Shown: positions 8,958-17,046, counted from the stretch's first letter. The stretch: 64,000 nt of DNA from Nocardia sp. NBC_00508 (GCF_036346875.1 NZ_CP107852.1:6386001-6450000); one strand, 5' to 3'. Program-made: numbers and translations. The notes: generated from the letters alone by a model not told the origin.

Positions 8958-9800
8958 GTGCCAGTGCCGTTACACACCACCGGGAAAGCGTCTTTCGACG
9001 ACATCTACGACCGCCCCGATCCGCGCGCGTACTACGCGCGCATGTCCGATCTGGACTATCGCATTCCGGAACTGGCGAAACCGTTCTTCGAGCAGCAGAT
9101 CCGGGAGTACCGCGCCTCCGCTCGGGTCACCGCACCGACCGTGCTGGATATCGGCTGCTCCTATGGCGTGAACGCCGCGCTGCTGCGCTTCGACACGACG
9201 ATGCGCGACCTGACCGAGCACTACGCCGATGCCGACCCCGACTCCGACCGCGCTGGTCTCATCCGGCGCGACCAGGCGCGCGTGGCAACGGGCGCCGCAC
9301 CGGACGACGTCCGCTTCCTCGGCATGGACGCCGCCCGCCCGGCTCTCGAGTACGCGCACGAGGCCGGGCTCGTGCACGACGTGGTGCACGCCGACCTGGA
9401 GTCCGGCGAGCCGTCCGACGAGCAGCGCGCGCTGCTGGCCACCGCCGACCTGGTCGTCTCCACCGGCTGCGTCGGCTACGTCACCGAGAAGACCTTGACG
9501 CGCGTGGCCACGGCGCACCCGCGCAGGCGGCCGTGGATGGCACACTTTGTATTGCGCATGTTCGACTTCGCTCCGATCGCGGCGGAACTCGCCGCGCTCG
9601 GCTACCGGACCGAGCAGGCGCCGGGGTTGTACGAGCAGCGCAGGTTCGCCTCCGAGGCCGAGCGGGCGCAAGTGCTGAACACCCTGTCCGCCAATGGGAT
9701 CGACACCACCGGCCGGGAAGACCGGGGATGGCTGTATGCCACCCTGTACGTGTCCAGGCCGCTGCCGAAACACCACGCCGACACCGAGGATCCGCATTGA
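8958..9800 (+). CDS. Class I SAM-dependent methyltransferase
   Basis: 280 aa from a GTG start with a GAGAGG site about 10 nt upstream. The Rossmann motif I is VLDIGCSYGVNAALL (about residue 56), followed by an acidic strand (RFLGMDAARPAL) and a post-I region; VVSTGCVGYV is motif IV-like. There is no signal peptide or membrane segment. It lies 44 bp after the oxygenase, and the acyltransferase start overlaps its stop (TTGA), so the three are probably co-translated. N-methylation of an amino-acid-like molecule to a quaternary amine would fit the operon, but the substrate is not visible in the sequence. Confidence 0.85.
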   Translation: MPVPLHTTGKASFDDIYDRPDPRAYYARMSDLDYRIPELAKPFFEQQIREYRASARVTAPTVLDIGCSYGVNAALLRFDTTMRDLTEHYADADPDSDRAGLIRRDQARVATGAAPDDVRFLGMDAARPALEYAHEAGLVHDVVHADLESGEPSDEQRALLATADLVVSTGCVGYVTEKTLTRVATAHPRRRPWMAHFVLRMFDFAPIAAELAALGYRTEQAPGLYEQRRFASEAERAQVLNTLSANGIDTTGREDRGWLYATLYVSRPLPKHHADTEDPH

Positions 9801-11611
9801 CCGAACGCACGTTCGCCGCCGACGATCAGCTACCCAGGGTGCCCCTGCCGACCCTGGAGGACAGCTGCGGCCGGTTCCTGCAGTGGTGCGAGCCGCTGCT
9901 GACCGCCGACGAGCTCGCCGCCACCCGCGCCGCGGTCGACGACCTGCTGCGCGTCGACGGGCCGGGCCGCACCCTGCAGGCGGCGCTCGCCGAGTACGAC
10001 GCGACGCCGGGTGTGGGCAGCTGGCTGGATCTGTTCTGGCCGTCGCGGTATCTGGGCCGCCGGGACCGGATCGCGCTGAACGCGAACTTCTTCTTCCTGT
10101 TCCGGGAGGAAACGCCGCTGGCCACCTCCACCGCCGCGACTCAGGTGGATCGTGCCGCAGGCATCATCTCCGCCGCGGTCGACTACAAGCTGGCCCTCGA
10201 CCAGGAGGCCATCGCGCCGGTGACCCAGCGCGGGCAGCAGCTGTCGATGTGGCAGAACAAGTACCTGTTCTCCGAGACCAGGATTCCCGGTCCCGAGCAG
10301 GACGCGGTGCGGGTCCCCTACAGCGACGAATGGCCGGGCCACTCGGAGGCCAGGCACATCGTGGTGTTCTTCCGTGGCAGCACGTTCCGGATGGACGTGA
10401 TCGGTCCGGACGGTACGCCGTACGCGCCCGAGGATCTCGCCGACGGTCTGCGCGCGGTGTTGAAGGCGGGCGCGCGCCCGGCCCGCACCGACAGTGCCGT
10501 GGGACACCTGACGACCAAGGCCCGCGCGGACTGGGCGGCGAGCAGGCAGCGGCTGCTGGCCGAGCCCGCCAACGTCGCGGCGCTGGACAGCATCGAAACC
10601 GCGCTGTTCGCCATTTGCCTCGAGGACTTCGTTCCCCGAGACGAACTGCACGCCTGCGATCAGCTGTTGCACGGCGACAGCGCGAACCGGTGGTTCGACA
10701 AGTCGGTGTCGTTCATCGTCTTCGGCGACGGCCAGGCGGGCATCAACGTCGAGCACTGCGGGCTGGACGGCACCACGATTCTCTCGTTCGTGGACGCCCT
10801 GCTGGAAACCCCGGTGCAGGAACACGCCGCCCGCTCCGGCGCGCAGGCGCAAGGGCTGCCCCCGGTCGAACCGATCGAGTTCGTCCTCGACGCGGCGTTG
10901 CGCGGCGATATCGCCGCGGCGGGCGCCGACTTCACCCACTATGCCGCCGAGAACGCCACGCAGACGGTGTCCTTCCCGGATTTCGGCACCGCCCGCGCCA
11001 AGCAGCTGGGCATCTCGCCGGACGCGTTCGCGCAGCTGAGCTACCAGCTCGCCCATCGGCGCAGCAAGGGACTCACCGGCGCGACTTACGAGTCCATCGC
11101 GACCAGGCAGTACCGCAACGGCCGCACCGAGGCGATGCGGGTGGTCACCCCGGAGATGGTCGCCTTCGTGGACACGATGCGGGACCCGGGCGCCGACGCC
11201 GCGGCGAAGCTCGCCGCGGCGCGTGCGGCGGCTACCGCGCACGTGGAGCGGGCCAAGCAGTGCCAGGCGGGGGACGCGCCCGAGCAGCACCTGTGGGAGC
11301 TGCAATGGATCCAGCGTCGCCGCGGTGCGGAGCTGGGCGTCACCGACCCGATTCCGCTCTACGACAGCCCCGGCTGGACGATCATGCGCGACGACTACCT
11401 GAGCACCAGCTCGGCGCCGTCGGTGAACATCCGCTACTTCGGTTTCGGCTCCACCAGCTCCCGGTGCATCGGCGTCGCCTACGTCCTGCTCCCGGACCGC
11501 TGGAATATCTACCTCGCCACACCGACACCCGTCGCCGACCAGATGTACGCCTTCGCCGACCACCTGCGCACAGCGGTCGCCGATCTGACGGCGCTTCTCG
11601 CCGGAAACTAG
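9797..11611 (+). CDS. Choline/carnitine O-acyltransferase family protein
   Basis: 604 aa from a TTG start overlapping the methyltransferase stop by 4 bp, close to the roughly 600-residue family length. Family marks: N-terminal LPTLEDSCGRFLQWCEPLL; the catalytic-His block INVEHCGLDGTTI, matching the EHxxxxG block of carnitine acetyltransferases; and the C-terminal STSSAP...FGFGS...GVAYVL block of the substrate pocket. These enzymes move acyl groups between CoA and a hydroxylated quaternary amine. They are common in eukaryotes and uncommon in bacteria. The upstream oxygenase could make the hydroxyl and the methyltransferase the quaternary nitrogen; this link is inference. Confidence 0.9.
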   Translation: MTERTFAADDQLPRVPLPTLEDSCGRFLQWCEPLLTADELAATRAAVDDLLRVDGPGRTLQAALAEYDATPGVGSWLDLFWPSRYLGRRDRIALNANFFFLFREETPLATSTAATQVDRAAGIISAAVDYKLALDQEAIAPVTQRGQQLSMWQNKYLFSETRIPGPEQDAVRVPYSDEWPGHSEARHIVVFFRGSTFRMDVIGPDGTPYAPEDLADGLRAVLKAGARPARTDSAVGHLTTKARADWAASRQRLLAEPANVAALDSIETALFAICLEDFVPRDELHACDQLLHGDSANRWFDKSVSFIVFGDGQAGINVEHCGLDGTTILSFVDALLETPVQEHAARSGAQAQGLPPVEPIEFVLDAALRGDIAAAGADFTHYAAENATQTVSFPDFGTARAKQLGISPDAFAQLSYQLAHRRSKGLTGATYESIATRQYRNGRTEAMRVVTPEMVAFVDTMRDPGADAAAKLAAARAAATAHVERAKQCQAGDAPEQHLWELQWIQRRRGAELGVTDPIPLYDSPGWTIMRDDYLSTSSAPSVNIRYFGFGSTSSRCIGVAYVLLPDRWNIYLATPTPVADQMYAFADHLRTAVADLTALLAGN

Positions 11612-11731
11612 CCGCGTTCCGCCCGGCTCTCGCGCATCCTGATCGGGTTCGGGGAGCCGGGCGGTCGCTGTTCGGGGCCATCGTGGGCCGGAGCAACAGG
11701 CCCGCATCCGGGTCTGAAACAATGGCTCATC

Positions 11732-11995
11732 GTGAAGAACTTCGAATCCCTGTTCGCCGAGCTGCAGGATCGTGCGGTCAACCGCCCCGAGGGGTCCGGA
11801 ACCGTTGCGGCGCTGGACGCAGGCGTGCACACCCAGGGTAAGAAGGTGCTCGAGGAGGCCGGTGAGGTGTGGCTGGCCGCCGAACACGAGAGCGACGAGT
11901 CACTCGCCGAGGAGATCTCCCAGCTGCTGTACTGGGTACAGGTGCTGATGGTGGGTCGTGGGCTGAAGCTCGAAGACGTGTACCGACATCTGTGA
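11732..11995 (+). CDS. hisE: Phosphoribosyl-ATP pyrophosphohydrolase
   Basis: 87 aa, full length for stand-alone HisE. It hydrolyses PR-ATP to PR-AMP in the second step of histidine synthesis. The helical MazG-like fold shows the metal-binding pattern KKVLEEAGEV...EEISQLLYW. The start is GTG. It is followed 42 bp later by hisG, the classical actinobacterial pair. Confidence 0.96.
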   Translation: MKNFESLFAELQDRAVNRPEGSGTVAALDAGVHTQGKKVLEEAGEVWLAAEHESDESLAEEISQLLYWVQVLMVGRGLKLEDVYRHL

Positions 11996-12037
11996 CGGCC
12001 GTCTCCTACCCGGTTTCTCCTCCCGAAAGGACTCCCC

Positions 12038-12889
12038 ATGCTGCGCGTCGCAGTCCCCAACAAAGGCGCCCTGTCCGAATCCGCCGTCTCGATCCTCGTC
12101 GAGGCGGGCTACCGTAAGCGCACCGACTCGCGTGACCTGACCGTCCTCGATCCCGCCAACCAGGTCGAGTTCTTCTTTCTGCGGCCCAAGGACATCGCGA
12201 TCTACGTCGGCTCCGGCGAACTCGATCTCGGCATCACCGGGCGCGACCTCGCGCTGGATTCCGGCGCACCCGTGCAGGAGCGGCTCGCCCTCGGTTTCGG
12301 GCGCTCCACCTTCCGCTACGCCGCCCCCGCCGGTCGGGAGTGGAAGGTGGAAGACCTCTACGACAAGCGCATCGCGACCTCCTACCCGAACCTGGTGCTG
12401 AGCGATCTGCGCCGCCGCGGCATCGAGGCGGAGGTGATCCGCTTGGACGGTGCGGTGGAGATCTCCATCCAGCTCGGCGTCGCCGACGCCATCGCCGACG
12501 TCGTCGGCTCCGGACGCACCCTGCGCCAGCACGACCTGGTCGCTTTCGGGGACTCGCTGTGCGACTCCGAGGGCGTGCTCGTCGAACGCAAGGACGCCGA
12601 CCAGGGTGACCGGGCGCGCAATCAGCTCGTCGCCCGCGTCCAGGGCGTTGTCTTCGCCCAGCAGTACGTGATGCTGGACTACGACTGCCCCAAGGGCCTG
12701 CTCGACGAGGCGTTCGTCATCACCCCGGGGCTGGAGTCGCCGACCGTGGCTCCGTTGGCCGACCCCGGCTGGGTCGCCGTCCGCGCGCTCGTACCCCGCA
12801 AACAGAGCAACGAGCTGATGGACAAGCTGGCCGACCTGGGTGCGAAAGCCATCCTGGCCACCGACATCCGCTCCTGCCGCGCATTCTGA
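12038..12889 (+). CDS. hisG: ATP phosphoribosyltransferase (long form)
   Basis: 283 aa, catalysing the first step of histidine synthesis (ATP + PRPP). It begins MLRVAVPNKGALSESA and has the periplasmic-binding-protein-like catalytic half with the PRPP region DAIADVVGSGRTL. The C-terminal third (about 210-283) is the ACT-like regulatory domain that binds histidine in long-form HisG, ending in AKAILATDIRSCRAF. ATG with GAAAGGA upstream. The last 52 codons and about 75 bp beyond the stop are repeated about 1.7 kb downstream. Confidence 0.97.
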   Translation: MLRVAVPNKGALSESAVSILVEAGYRKRTDSRDLTVLDPANQVEFFFLRPKDIAIYVGSGELDLGITGRDLALDSGAPVQERLALGFGRSTFRYAAPAGREWKVEDLYDKRIATSYPNLVLSDLRRRGIEAEVIRLDGAVEISIQLGVADAIADVVGSGRTLRQHDLVAFGDSLCDSEGVLVERKDADQGDRARNQLVARVQGVVFAQQYVMLDYDCPKGLLDEAFVITPGLESPTVAPLADPGWVAVRALVPRKQSNELMDKLADLGAKAILATDIRSCRAF

Positions 12890-12965
12890 ACGCCGGAAGG
12901 GTCCGGTTCGCGTGATTGATTCACGCTGAGCGCAATCGGTGTGCGCTGTGACCGGGTGTTGTTAC
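12735..12965 (+). repeat. Direct repeat, copy A (hisG 3' end)
   Basis: Covers the last 52 codons of hisG and the downstream intergenic sequence. The second copy is at 14420-14634. The left boundary is abrupt: sequence before 12735 does not match that before 14420. Similarity fades after about 12965. Confidence 0.85.
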
Positions 12966-13002
12966 CGTGCGGCCTCTCGATGAGGAACGCAAGGAGCGCC
13001 CC

Positions 13003-13137
13003 GTGTCACAGCCATCACCCGAGGAACGCTCGGGCAGCACATTCACTTGGAACGAGGACTGGCTGGCCGCGATCGTCGGCCTGGTTCTGATCGCACTGGT
13101 CCTGCTCGGCGTGATTCCGGATCGGCTGGTGCCGTGA
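13003..13137 (+). CDS. Small single-pass membrane protein, apparent detached N-terminal helix of the transporter
   Basis: 44 aa from GTG 13003, preceded by AAGGAG. A polar head with TFTWNEDWLA is followed by one membrane helix (about 21-38) and RLVP. The stop overlaps the next ATG by 1 nt (TGATG), so the two are translationally coupled. As I recall the family, many YeiH/sulfate-exporter-type proteins begin with a similar EDW-helix fused to the transporter, so this may be that segment made as a separate chain. No other function is recognised. Confidence 0.65.
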   Translation: MSQPSPEERSGSTFTWNEDWLAAIVGLVLIALVLLGVIPDRLVP

Positions 13138-14333
13138 TGGCCGAGACCGGTGCCGGAGCAGCGAGCAAACCGAAAGCGTTGGCGGACAACGAATCCGGCG
13201 CTCCATCGTGTTCGGAGGCGCCGTCGTCGGAAACCGAGGCGGTACAGGCGGTGTCGCGGCCGACCACGGGGGCCATCGCGGTGGGCGTCGCGGTCGTGTT
13301 CGCGCTCGGTGCGCTCACCCGCTATTTCGACACCCACGTCCCGCAGTGGGCGGCGGACACCCCGCTCGAGCGGGTGGCCAAGTCGATCGAATACCCGGTG
13401 TACGCCATCGCGATCGGACTGATCGGCAACGTTCTGCTCACCAAGCTCGCACTGCGCGACCGGCTTTCGGCGGGCTTCCGGACCGAGTTCTTCATCAAGA
13501 CCGGCGTGGTGCTGCTCGGCGCGTCGATCAATCTGAAGATCCTGGTCACCGCCGCGGGTCCGTCGATCCTGCAGGCGCTGTTGCTGATCACGGCGGTGTT
13601 CGCCTTCACCTGGTGGCTGGGCGGACAGCTCGGACTGGACGACAAGCTTCGCGCGCTGCTGTCCTCGGCGGTGTCGATCTGCGGCGTCAGCGCGGCCATC
13701 GCCGCCGCGGGTGCGGTGCAGGCGCGCCGCGAGCAGATCGCCTACGCCGCCTCGCTGGTGATCATCTTCGCGCTCCCGTCGATCTTCCTGCTGCCCTGGC
13801 TGGCGGAGGTGTTCGGCCTGTCGGACGCGGTGGCGGGCGCGTGGATCGGCGGCAATATAGACACCACGGCGGCGGTGGCGGCCTCCGGCGCCATCGCGGG
13901 GGAGAAGGCCCTGCAGATCGCCACCATCGTCAAGACCACGCAGAACGCGCTGATCGGGGTGGTCGCGATCGCGCTGACCGCGTACTTCACGCTGCGTGTG
14001 GAGCGATCACCCGGCGCGGTGCGGCCGTCGGTGCGCCAGTTCTGGGAGCGGTTCCCGAAGTTCGTGCTCGGCTTCGTCGCCGCCTCGATCATCGGCACGC
14101 TGTATCTGCAAGCCGTGGACAAGAAGTCGGGCGCGGCGCATATCGCGATCGTCAACGATCTGCGGACCTGGTTCCTGATCCTGGCGTTCGTCTCGATCGG
14201 TCTGGAGTTCTCGCTGCGCGGTTTGCGGGAGGCGGGCTGGCGGCCGATCGTGGTGTTCGGTTCGGCCGCGGTCGTGAACCTGGCTGTCGGTCTTGGACTT
14301 TCGGTCCTGCTTTTCCGCGACTTCACCGTCTGA
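13137..14333 (+). CDS. YeiH-type putative sulfate exporter family transporter
   Basis: 398 aa from ATG 13137; a longer in-frame start at 13047 overlaps the small upstream gene and is rejected. After a polar N-terminus (about 45 residues) come about 10 hydrophobic segments. Family marks include IKTGVVLLGASINLK, SSAVSICGVSAAIAAAGAV and GAWIGGNIDTTAAVAASGAI, typical of the Cons_hypoth698/YeiH membrane family. The substrate of the family is uncertain; sulfate/sulfonate export is only a database-style label. The gene sits between the two hisG-tail repeats. Confidence 0.85.
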   Translation: MAETGAGAASKPKALADNESGAPSCSEAPSSETEAVQAVSRPTTGAIAVGVAVVFALGALTRYFDTHVPQWAADTPLERVAKSIEYPVYAIAIGLIGNVLLTKLALRDRLSAGFRTEFFIKTGVVLLGASINLKILVTAAGPSILQALLLITAVFAFTWWLGGQLGLDDKLRALLSSAVSICGVSAAIAAAGAVQARREQIAYAASLVIIFALPSIFLLPWLAEVFGLSDAVAGAWIGGNIDTTAAVAASGAIAGEKALQIATIVKTTQNALIGVVAIALTAYFTLRVERSPGAVRPSVRQFWERFPKFVLGFVAASIIGTLYLQAVDKKSGAAHIAIVNDLRTWFLILAFVSIGLEFSLRGLREAGWRPIVVFGSAAVVNLAVGLGLSVLLFRDFTV

Positions 14334-14409
14334 GCGCTCGCCCCCGCGTAGCCGGGCACGGTGCGGGAAGAATCCGTACCCGGGCTGGGTGGCGGAGCGT
14401 TCGCGAGCG

Positions 14410-14562
14410 ATGGTCGCCCAGTCGCCGACCGTGGCTCTGTTGGCCGACACCGTCCGCGCGCTCGTTCCCCGCAAACAGAGCAACGAACTGATGGACAAGC
14501 TGGCCGACCTGGGTGCGAAAGCCATCCTGGCCACCGACATCCGCTCCTGCCGCGCATTCTGA
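14410..14562 (+). pseudogene. Duplicated C-terminal fragment of hisG
   Basis: ATG 14410 opens a 50-codon frame. After four residues (MVAQ) it is colinear with the last 52 residues of HisG, with a 12-bp in-frame deletion (Pro-Gly-Trp-Val) and a few mostly silent changes, ending AKAILATDIRSCRAF and TGA. It lacks the catalytic half and most of the regulatory domain, so it cannot be an enzyme. Whether it is expressed is unknown. Confidence 0.85.
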
Positions 14563-14634
14563 ACGCCGGTTCGTCCGCGTGATCGACTCACGCTGAGCAC
14601 AATCGGTGTGATAGTGACCGAGTGCTGCAACCAG
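14420..14634 (+). repeat. Direct repeat, copy B (hisG 3' end)
   Basis: Second copy of 12735-12965. The coding part is nearly identical apart from a 12-bp deletion; the non-coding part (for example TCACGCTGAGC, AATCGGTGTG) has diverged more. The two copies bracket the transporter genes (about 1.5 kb). Confidence 0.85.
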
Positions 14635-14678
14635 TACCCAGACGAAAGCCCTTCCAAAGCCTTCGGTTGGGTTCCTGA

Positions 14679-15188
14679 TCAGGCCACGAGTGGCCCGGCT
14701 GCGACCCGCCGCCCGTCGCGGGTGTGCACGTAGATTCGCGGGTCTTCGCTTGTCCGTGCCCGGACGACTGCGAAGGCCAGCCCCTCAGTGCTGATGGGTG
14801 CGGTCTGCTCGTCCAATTCAGAGGTCACCGACACCTGAACGGCATCCAGAGCGGCGAGGCCGGTGACGGCGAACCAGCTTTCGTCTTGAGGTGTGCCGTC
14901 AGGATTGGGGAGGGTGAACAGCTTGGCCGACTTTCGATGCAGCGGTTGGTGGTTCGGAGTGCGGTCCGCACGGGGGCCGTCGGGTCGGGGCGAACCGGTG
15001 ATCATGCTCGGCGCGATCCAACGCCCATGATCGAGCCGAACGAAGCTGACGTACCGCCCTCGTTCACCATCGATGAGCACCGCGACGATCTCGTCCCGGA
15101 CGATGACGCTGACCGGGGTGAGGTCCCGGTCAGCGCCCGACAGGGCATCAATAGCTACGGTGACCGCTGGATGGTCCAGTGCGTCCAT
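14679..15188 (-). CDS. Hypothetical protein of the accessory island
   Basis: 169 aa from ATG 15188, chosen because GGAAAGG lies about 10 nt upstream; the frame is open further back, but that part overlaps the upstream gene and has poor composition. No signal peptide or membrane helix. The N-terminal half has an alternating beta-like pattern (VSVIVRDEIVAVLIDGERGRYV). I do not recognise a family. It is the last gene of a five-gene minus-strand run, 22 bp after a secreted protein. Confidence 0.7.
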   Translation of the reverse strand: MDALDHPAVTVAIDALSGADRDLTPVSVIVRDEIVAVLIDGERGRYVSFVRLDHGRWIAPSMITGSPRPDGPRADRTPNHQPLHRKSAKLFTLPNPDGTPQDESWFAVTGLAALDAVQVSVTSELDEQTAPISTEGLAFAVVRARTSEDPRIYVHTRDGRRVAAGPLVA

Positions 15189-15210
15189 TGGCGTGCCCTT
15201 TCCGTTCAGG

Positions 15211-15651
15211 TCAGCACAGAGCCCCGATGGTAATGCTGTCGTCGTACTCTCGGCCCCAGTTGCCATGGAACGCCACCATGGTCGCCTTGGTGTGGAACTG
15301 GTAGAGGATTCCCGCCGCCGAGCACGACGCGCTGTAGAGCGTTTCGACATCGGGGTCGGTCGTGTCGTCGTTGCGTTCGGAGTGCACGTAGTGCTTACCG
15401 TCTGCCGGGTCGTATCGGTACAGCTTCGTGTTGACGCTCCGCAAGGAGGGCCTGCCGGTGCAGTGCACCTTGAACCCGAAATTGATCGAGGCGATGCTTC
15501 CCGCGCCGGTCTTGTAGGGCGGGATAGCGCTGATGAAGCACACCACGTTGTCGTTGGCGGCGGGGATAGGTTCGGCGTGGGCGGCGGTGGCCGTGCCGAG
15601 CACCAGCGCGCTGGCGAGCACGGTGGTGCGGATCGCGGTGGCGATGGTCAT
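15211..15651 (-). CDS. Small secreted protein with four cysteines
   Basis: 146 aa. A Sec signal peptide (about 1-26, ending TATAAHA) is followed by a mature domain with four Cys (about positions 38, 64, 109, 146), the last being the C-terminal residue, enough for two disulfides. The mature part is rich in beta-type residues and Tyr. No enzyme motif. It is the only exported member of the run, with a GGAGGAATTCC site ahead of the ATG. Family not recognised. Confidence 0.75.
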   Translation of the reverse strand: MTIATAIRTTVLASALVLGTATAAHAEPIPAANDNVVCFISAIPPYKTGAGSIASINFGFKVHCTGRPSLRSVNTKLYRYDPADGKHYVHSERNDDTTDPDVETLYSASCSAAGILYQFHTKATMVAFHGNWGREYDDSITIGALC

Positions 15652-15706
15652 GGAATTCCTCCGGTTCCGGCGGTGTCCGGTTCGTTGAGGGCCGGTCCCT
15701 CGACTT

Positions 15707-15916
15707 CTAATACTTTCTGGACCGTTCGTGCTGGTAGCGGACTTGCTCCCGCAGCGAGCGGGACATGAGGTCGACGCACTCAGCCAGTGATGGCGGGTTA
15801 CGGAATCGGATGCTCGAACCGTCCGCGCGCTGCACCAGCAGCACTCGGATCACGCCGGCATCCACCCGCCACACCACGGTCTCGCCATTCAGCTCCGTCA
15901 TGCGCCGACTGGTCAT
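15707..15916 (-). CDS. Small hypothetical protein
   Basis: 69 aa. The ATG at 15916 (MTSRRMTELNG) has a clear GGAGG 8 nt upstream; the earlier in-frame start at 15949 does not. It has a short beta-rich N-terminal half (ETVVWRVDAGVIRVLLVQRADGS is hydrophobic/charged alternation, not a membrane helix) and a charged, helical C-terminus (LREQVRYQHERSRKY). Function unknown. It is 5 bp downstream of the 166-aa gene, so part of the same run. Confidence 0.65.
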   Translation of the reverse strand: MTSRRMTELNGETVVWRVDAGVIRVLLVQRADGSSIRFRNPPSLAECVDLMSRSLREQVRYQHERSRKY

Positions 15917-15921
15917 ATGGG

Positions 15922-16422
15922 CTACCTCCGCCGCTCTGGTCGCGGACACACACAGGCGCGGATAGCGTCTATCACCGCCAGCCCTGACGGCCGGTAGGAA
16001 TCACGCGGGGCCTGCGCCCATATCCGAAACCCGACAGCCCCAACCTCATCGGCGGGGGAGGGCAGCGCGATCTGTGCTCCGATCGGAGACAGGGAAGCGT
16101 TGAGCCGGAACAGCTCTGAGAACAGCGGCATCTCGTCGCGGACCTCCGGCCTGATCAAAAACGTCCACCGCTTCGACCGCGGATGCGACACGACCGGCCC
16201 AACGGGTGCACCCTGGTTCAGATGGTTCTTCACCAGCGCACCGAGTTGCGCGGGCATGGTGATCGCGCCAATGCTTCCGGACAGCACGAAGATTCGGCCC
16301 ATCTGCGGGTCTATCCGTGCCGGCAGCCCGCACACCCGCTGGTAGAACCAGCACCGCGACACCGGCGTGTCCGCCAGAACCATAGTGGCATCGTCCGCGA
16401 GATGCGTTGTGGTCTCCGTCAT
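15922..16422 (-). CDS. Conserved hypothetical protein of the accessory island
   Basis: 166 aa, soluble. The start overlaps the upstream gene's stop by 4 bp (ATGA), showing translational coupling. Notable features: CWFYQRVCGLPARID near the N-terminus, a hydrophobic central part (FVLSGSIGAITMPAQLGALV) and an Arg-rich end (CVCPRPERRR). I do not recognise the family. Confidence 0.65.
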   Translation of the reverse strand: MTETTTHLADDATMVLADTPVSRCWFYQRVCGLPARIDPQMGRIFVLSGSIGAITMPAQLGALVKNHLNQGAPVGPVVSHPRSKRWTFLIRPEVRDEMPLFSELFRLNASLSPIGAQIALPSPADEVGAVGFRIWAQAPRDSYRPSGLAVIDAIRACVCPRPERRR

Positions 16423-16820
16423 TCCAGTCGCCGCCTCTCACGCGGAAGCCGCTTCCGGTCGAAGCCGGTGGTGCTGCCGACGGTGATCAAGAAATCGCGC
16501 GGGATAGCCTGGCGGTCGTCCAGTACCTCGGCATCGACCCACTCGCAGGGGCCCGGGATGTTGCGATCATGCGGCCCGATCCGGCCGTCTTCGAAAGGGG
16601 CCAGCCGCAAGCAATGCTGGGTATCGGGGCACCGAACACGCGATAGCGGCCCATATGGTGTTTCGTCGCTTGTCGCCCACTGCCTGACCTCCGACAGCCG
16701 GACTGCGGGGGCGTGTTGCGTTAGGCGCTTGTCCGATTCGGTAACCAGCTCGTCCTTGGCTCGTACGTGGTGCAGCAGCGCCGCGAAGTCGTCGCCGAAA
16801 TCATCGTCGTGGCAACCCAT
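16419..16820 (-). CDS. Hypothetical protein, first gene of the minus-strand island run
   Basis: 133 aa, soluble, charged. An acidic N-terminus (MGCHDDDFGDDF) is followed by a helical stretch and then RCPDTQHCLRLAPFEDGRIGPHD, with Cys and His that could bind a metal (unproven). The end is strongly basic (DRKRLPRERRRLE). A GGAGAAGGGG site precedes the ATG. It is transcribed away from the XRE-regulator operon across a 226-bp AT-richer gap. Confidence 0.6.
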   Translation of the reverse strand: MGCHDDDFGDDFAALLHHVRAKDELVTESDKRLTQHAPAVRLSEVRQWATSDETPYGPLSRVRCPDTQHCLRLAPFEDGRIGPHDRNIPGPCEWVDAEVLDDRQAIPRDFLITVGSTTGFDRKRLPRERRRLE

Positions 16821-17046
16821 CGTCAGACCCCTTCTCCTGCTCGCTCGACTGGGGCACCCGGCGCCAGGGGAGGTGAACTCGTCAAGCGGAGGAGCCTGCG
16901 TATCCGTCGTCCTAGCGCCCGGGGCCGAATCCGAAGCTACGTATGACGCAGGTCACTACTCAACAATATTTCTCAATATTTCTCGAAAGCACGCCATTCA
17001 TGCGATTGAGCTGCGAGGATTGATATCATCCGTGAACACTCAAGAA
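16821..17046. promoter_or_regulatory. Divergent regulatory region of the accessory island
   Basis: This 226-bp gap between divergent operons is clearly AT-richer than its surroundings. It contains a tandem 10-mer AATATTTCTC (16965-16974 and 16975-16984) and an imperfect palindrome GGATTGATATCATCC (17017-17031). These are plausible operator sites for the XRE regulator encoded at 17919, but binding is inference. Confidence 0.5.

Noticed and set aside
8885..9796. N-terminal extension of the acyltransferase by about 300 codons
   Set aside because: It overlaps the methyltransferase in another frame and is Arg-rich; the family N-terminus begins at the TTG at 9797.
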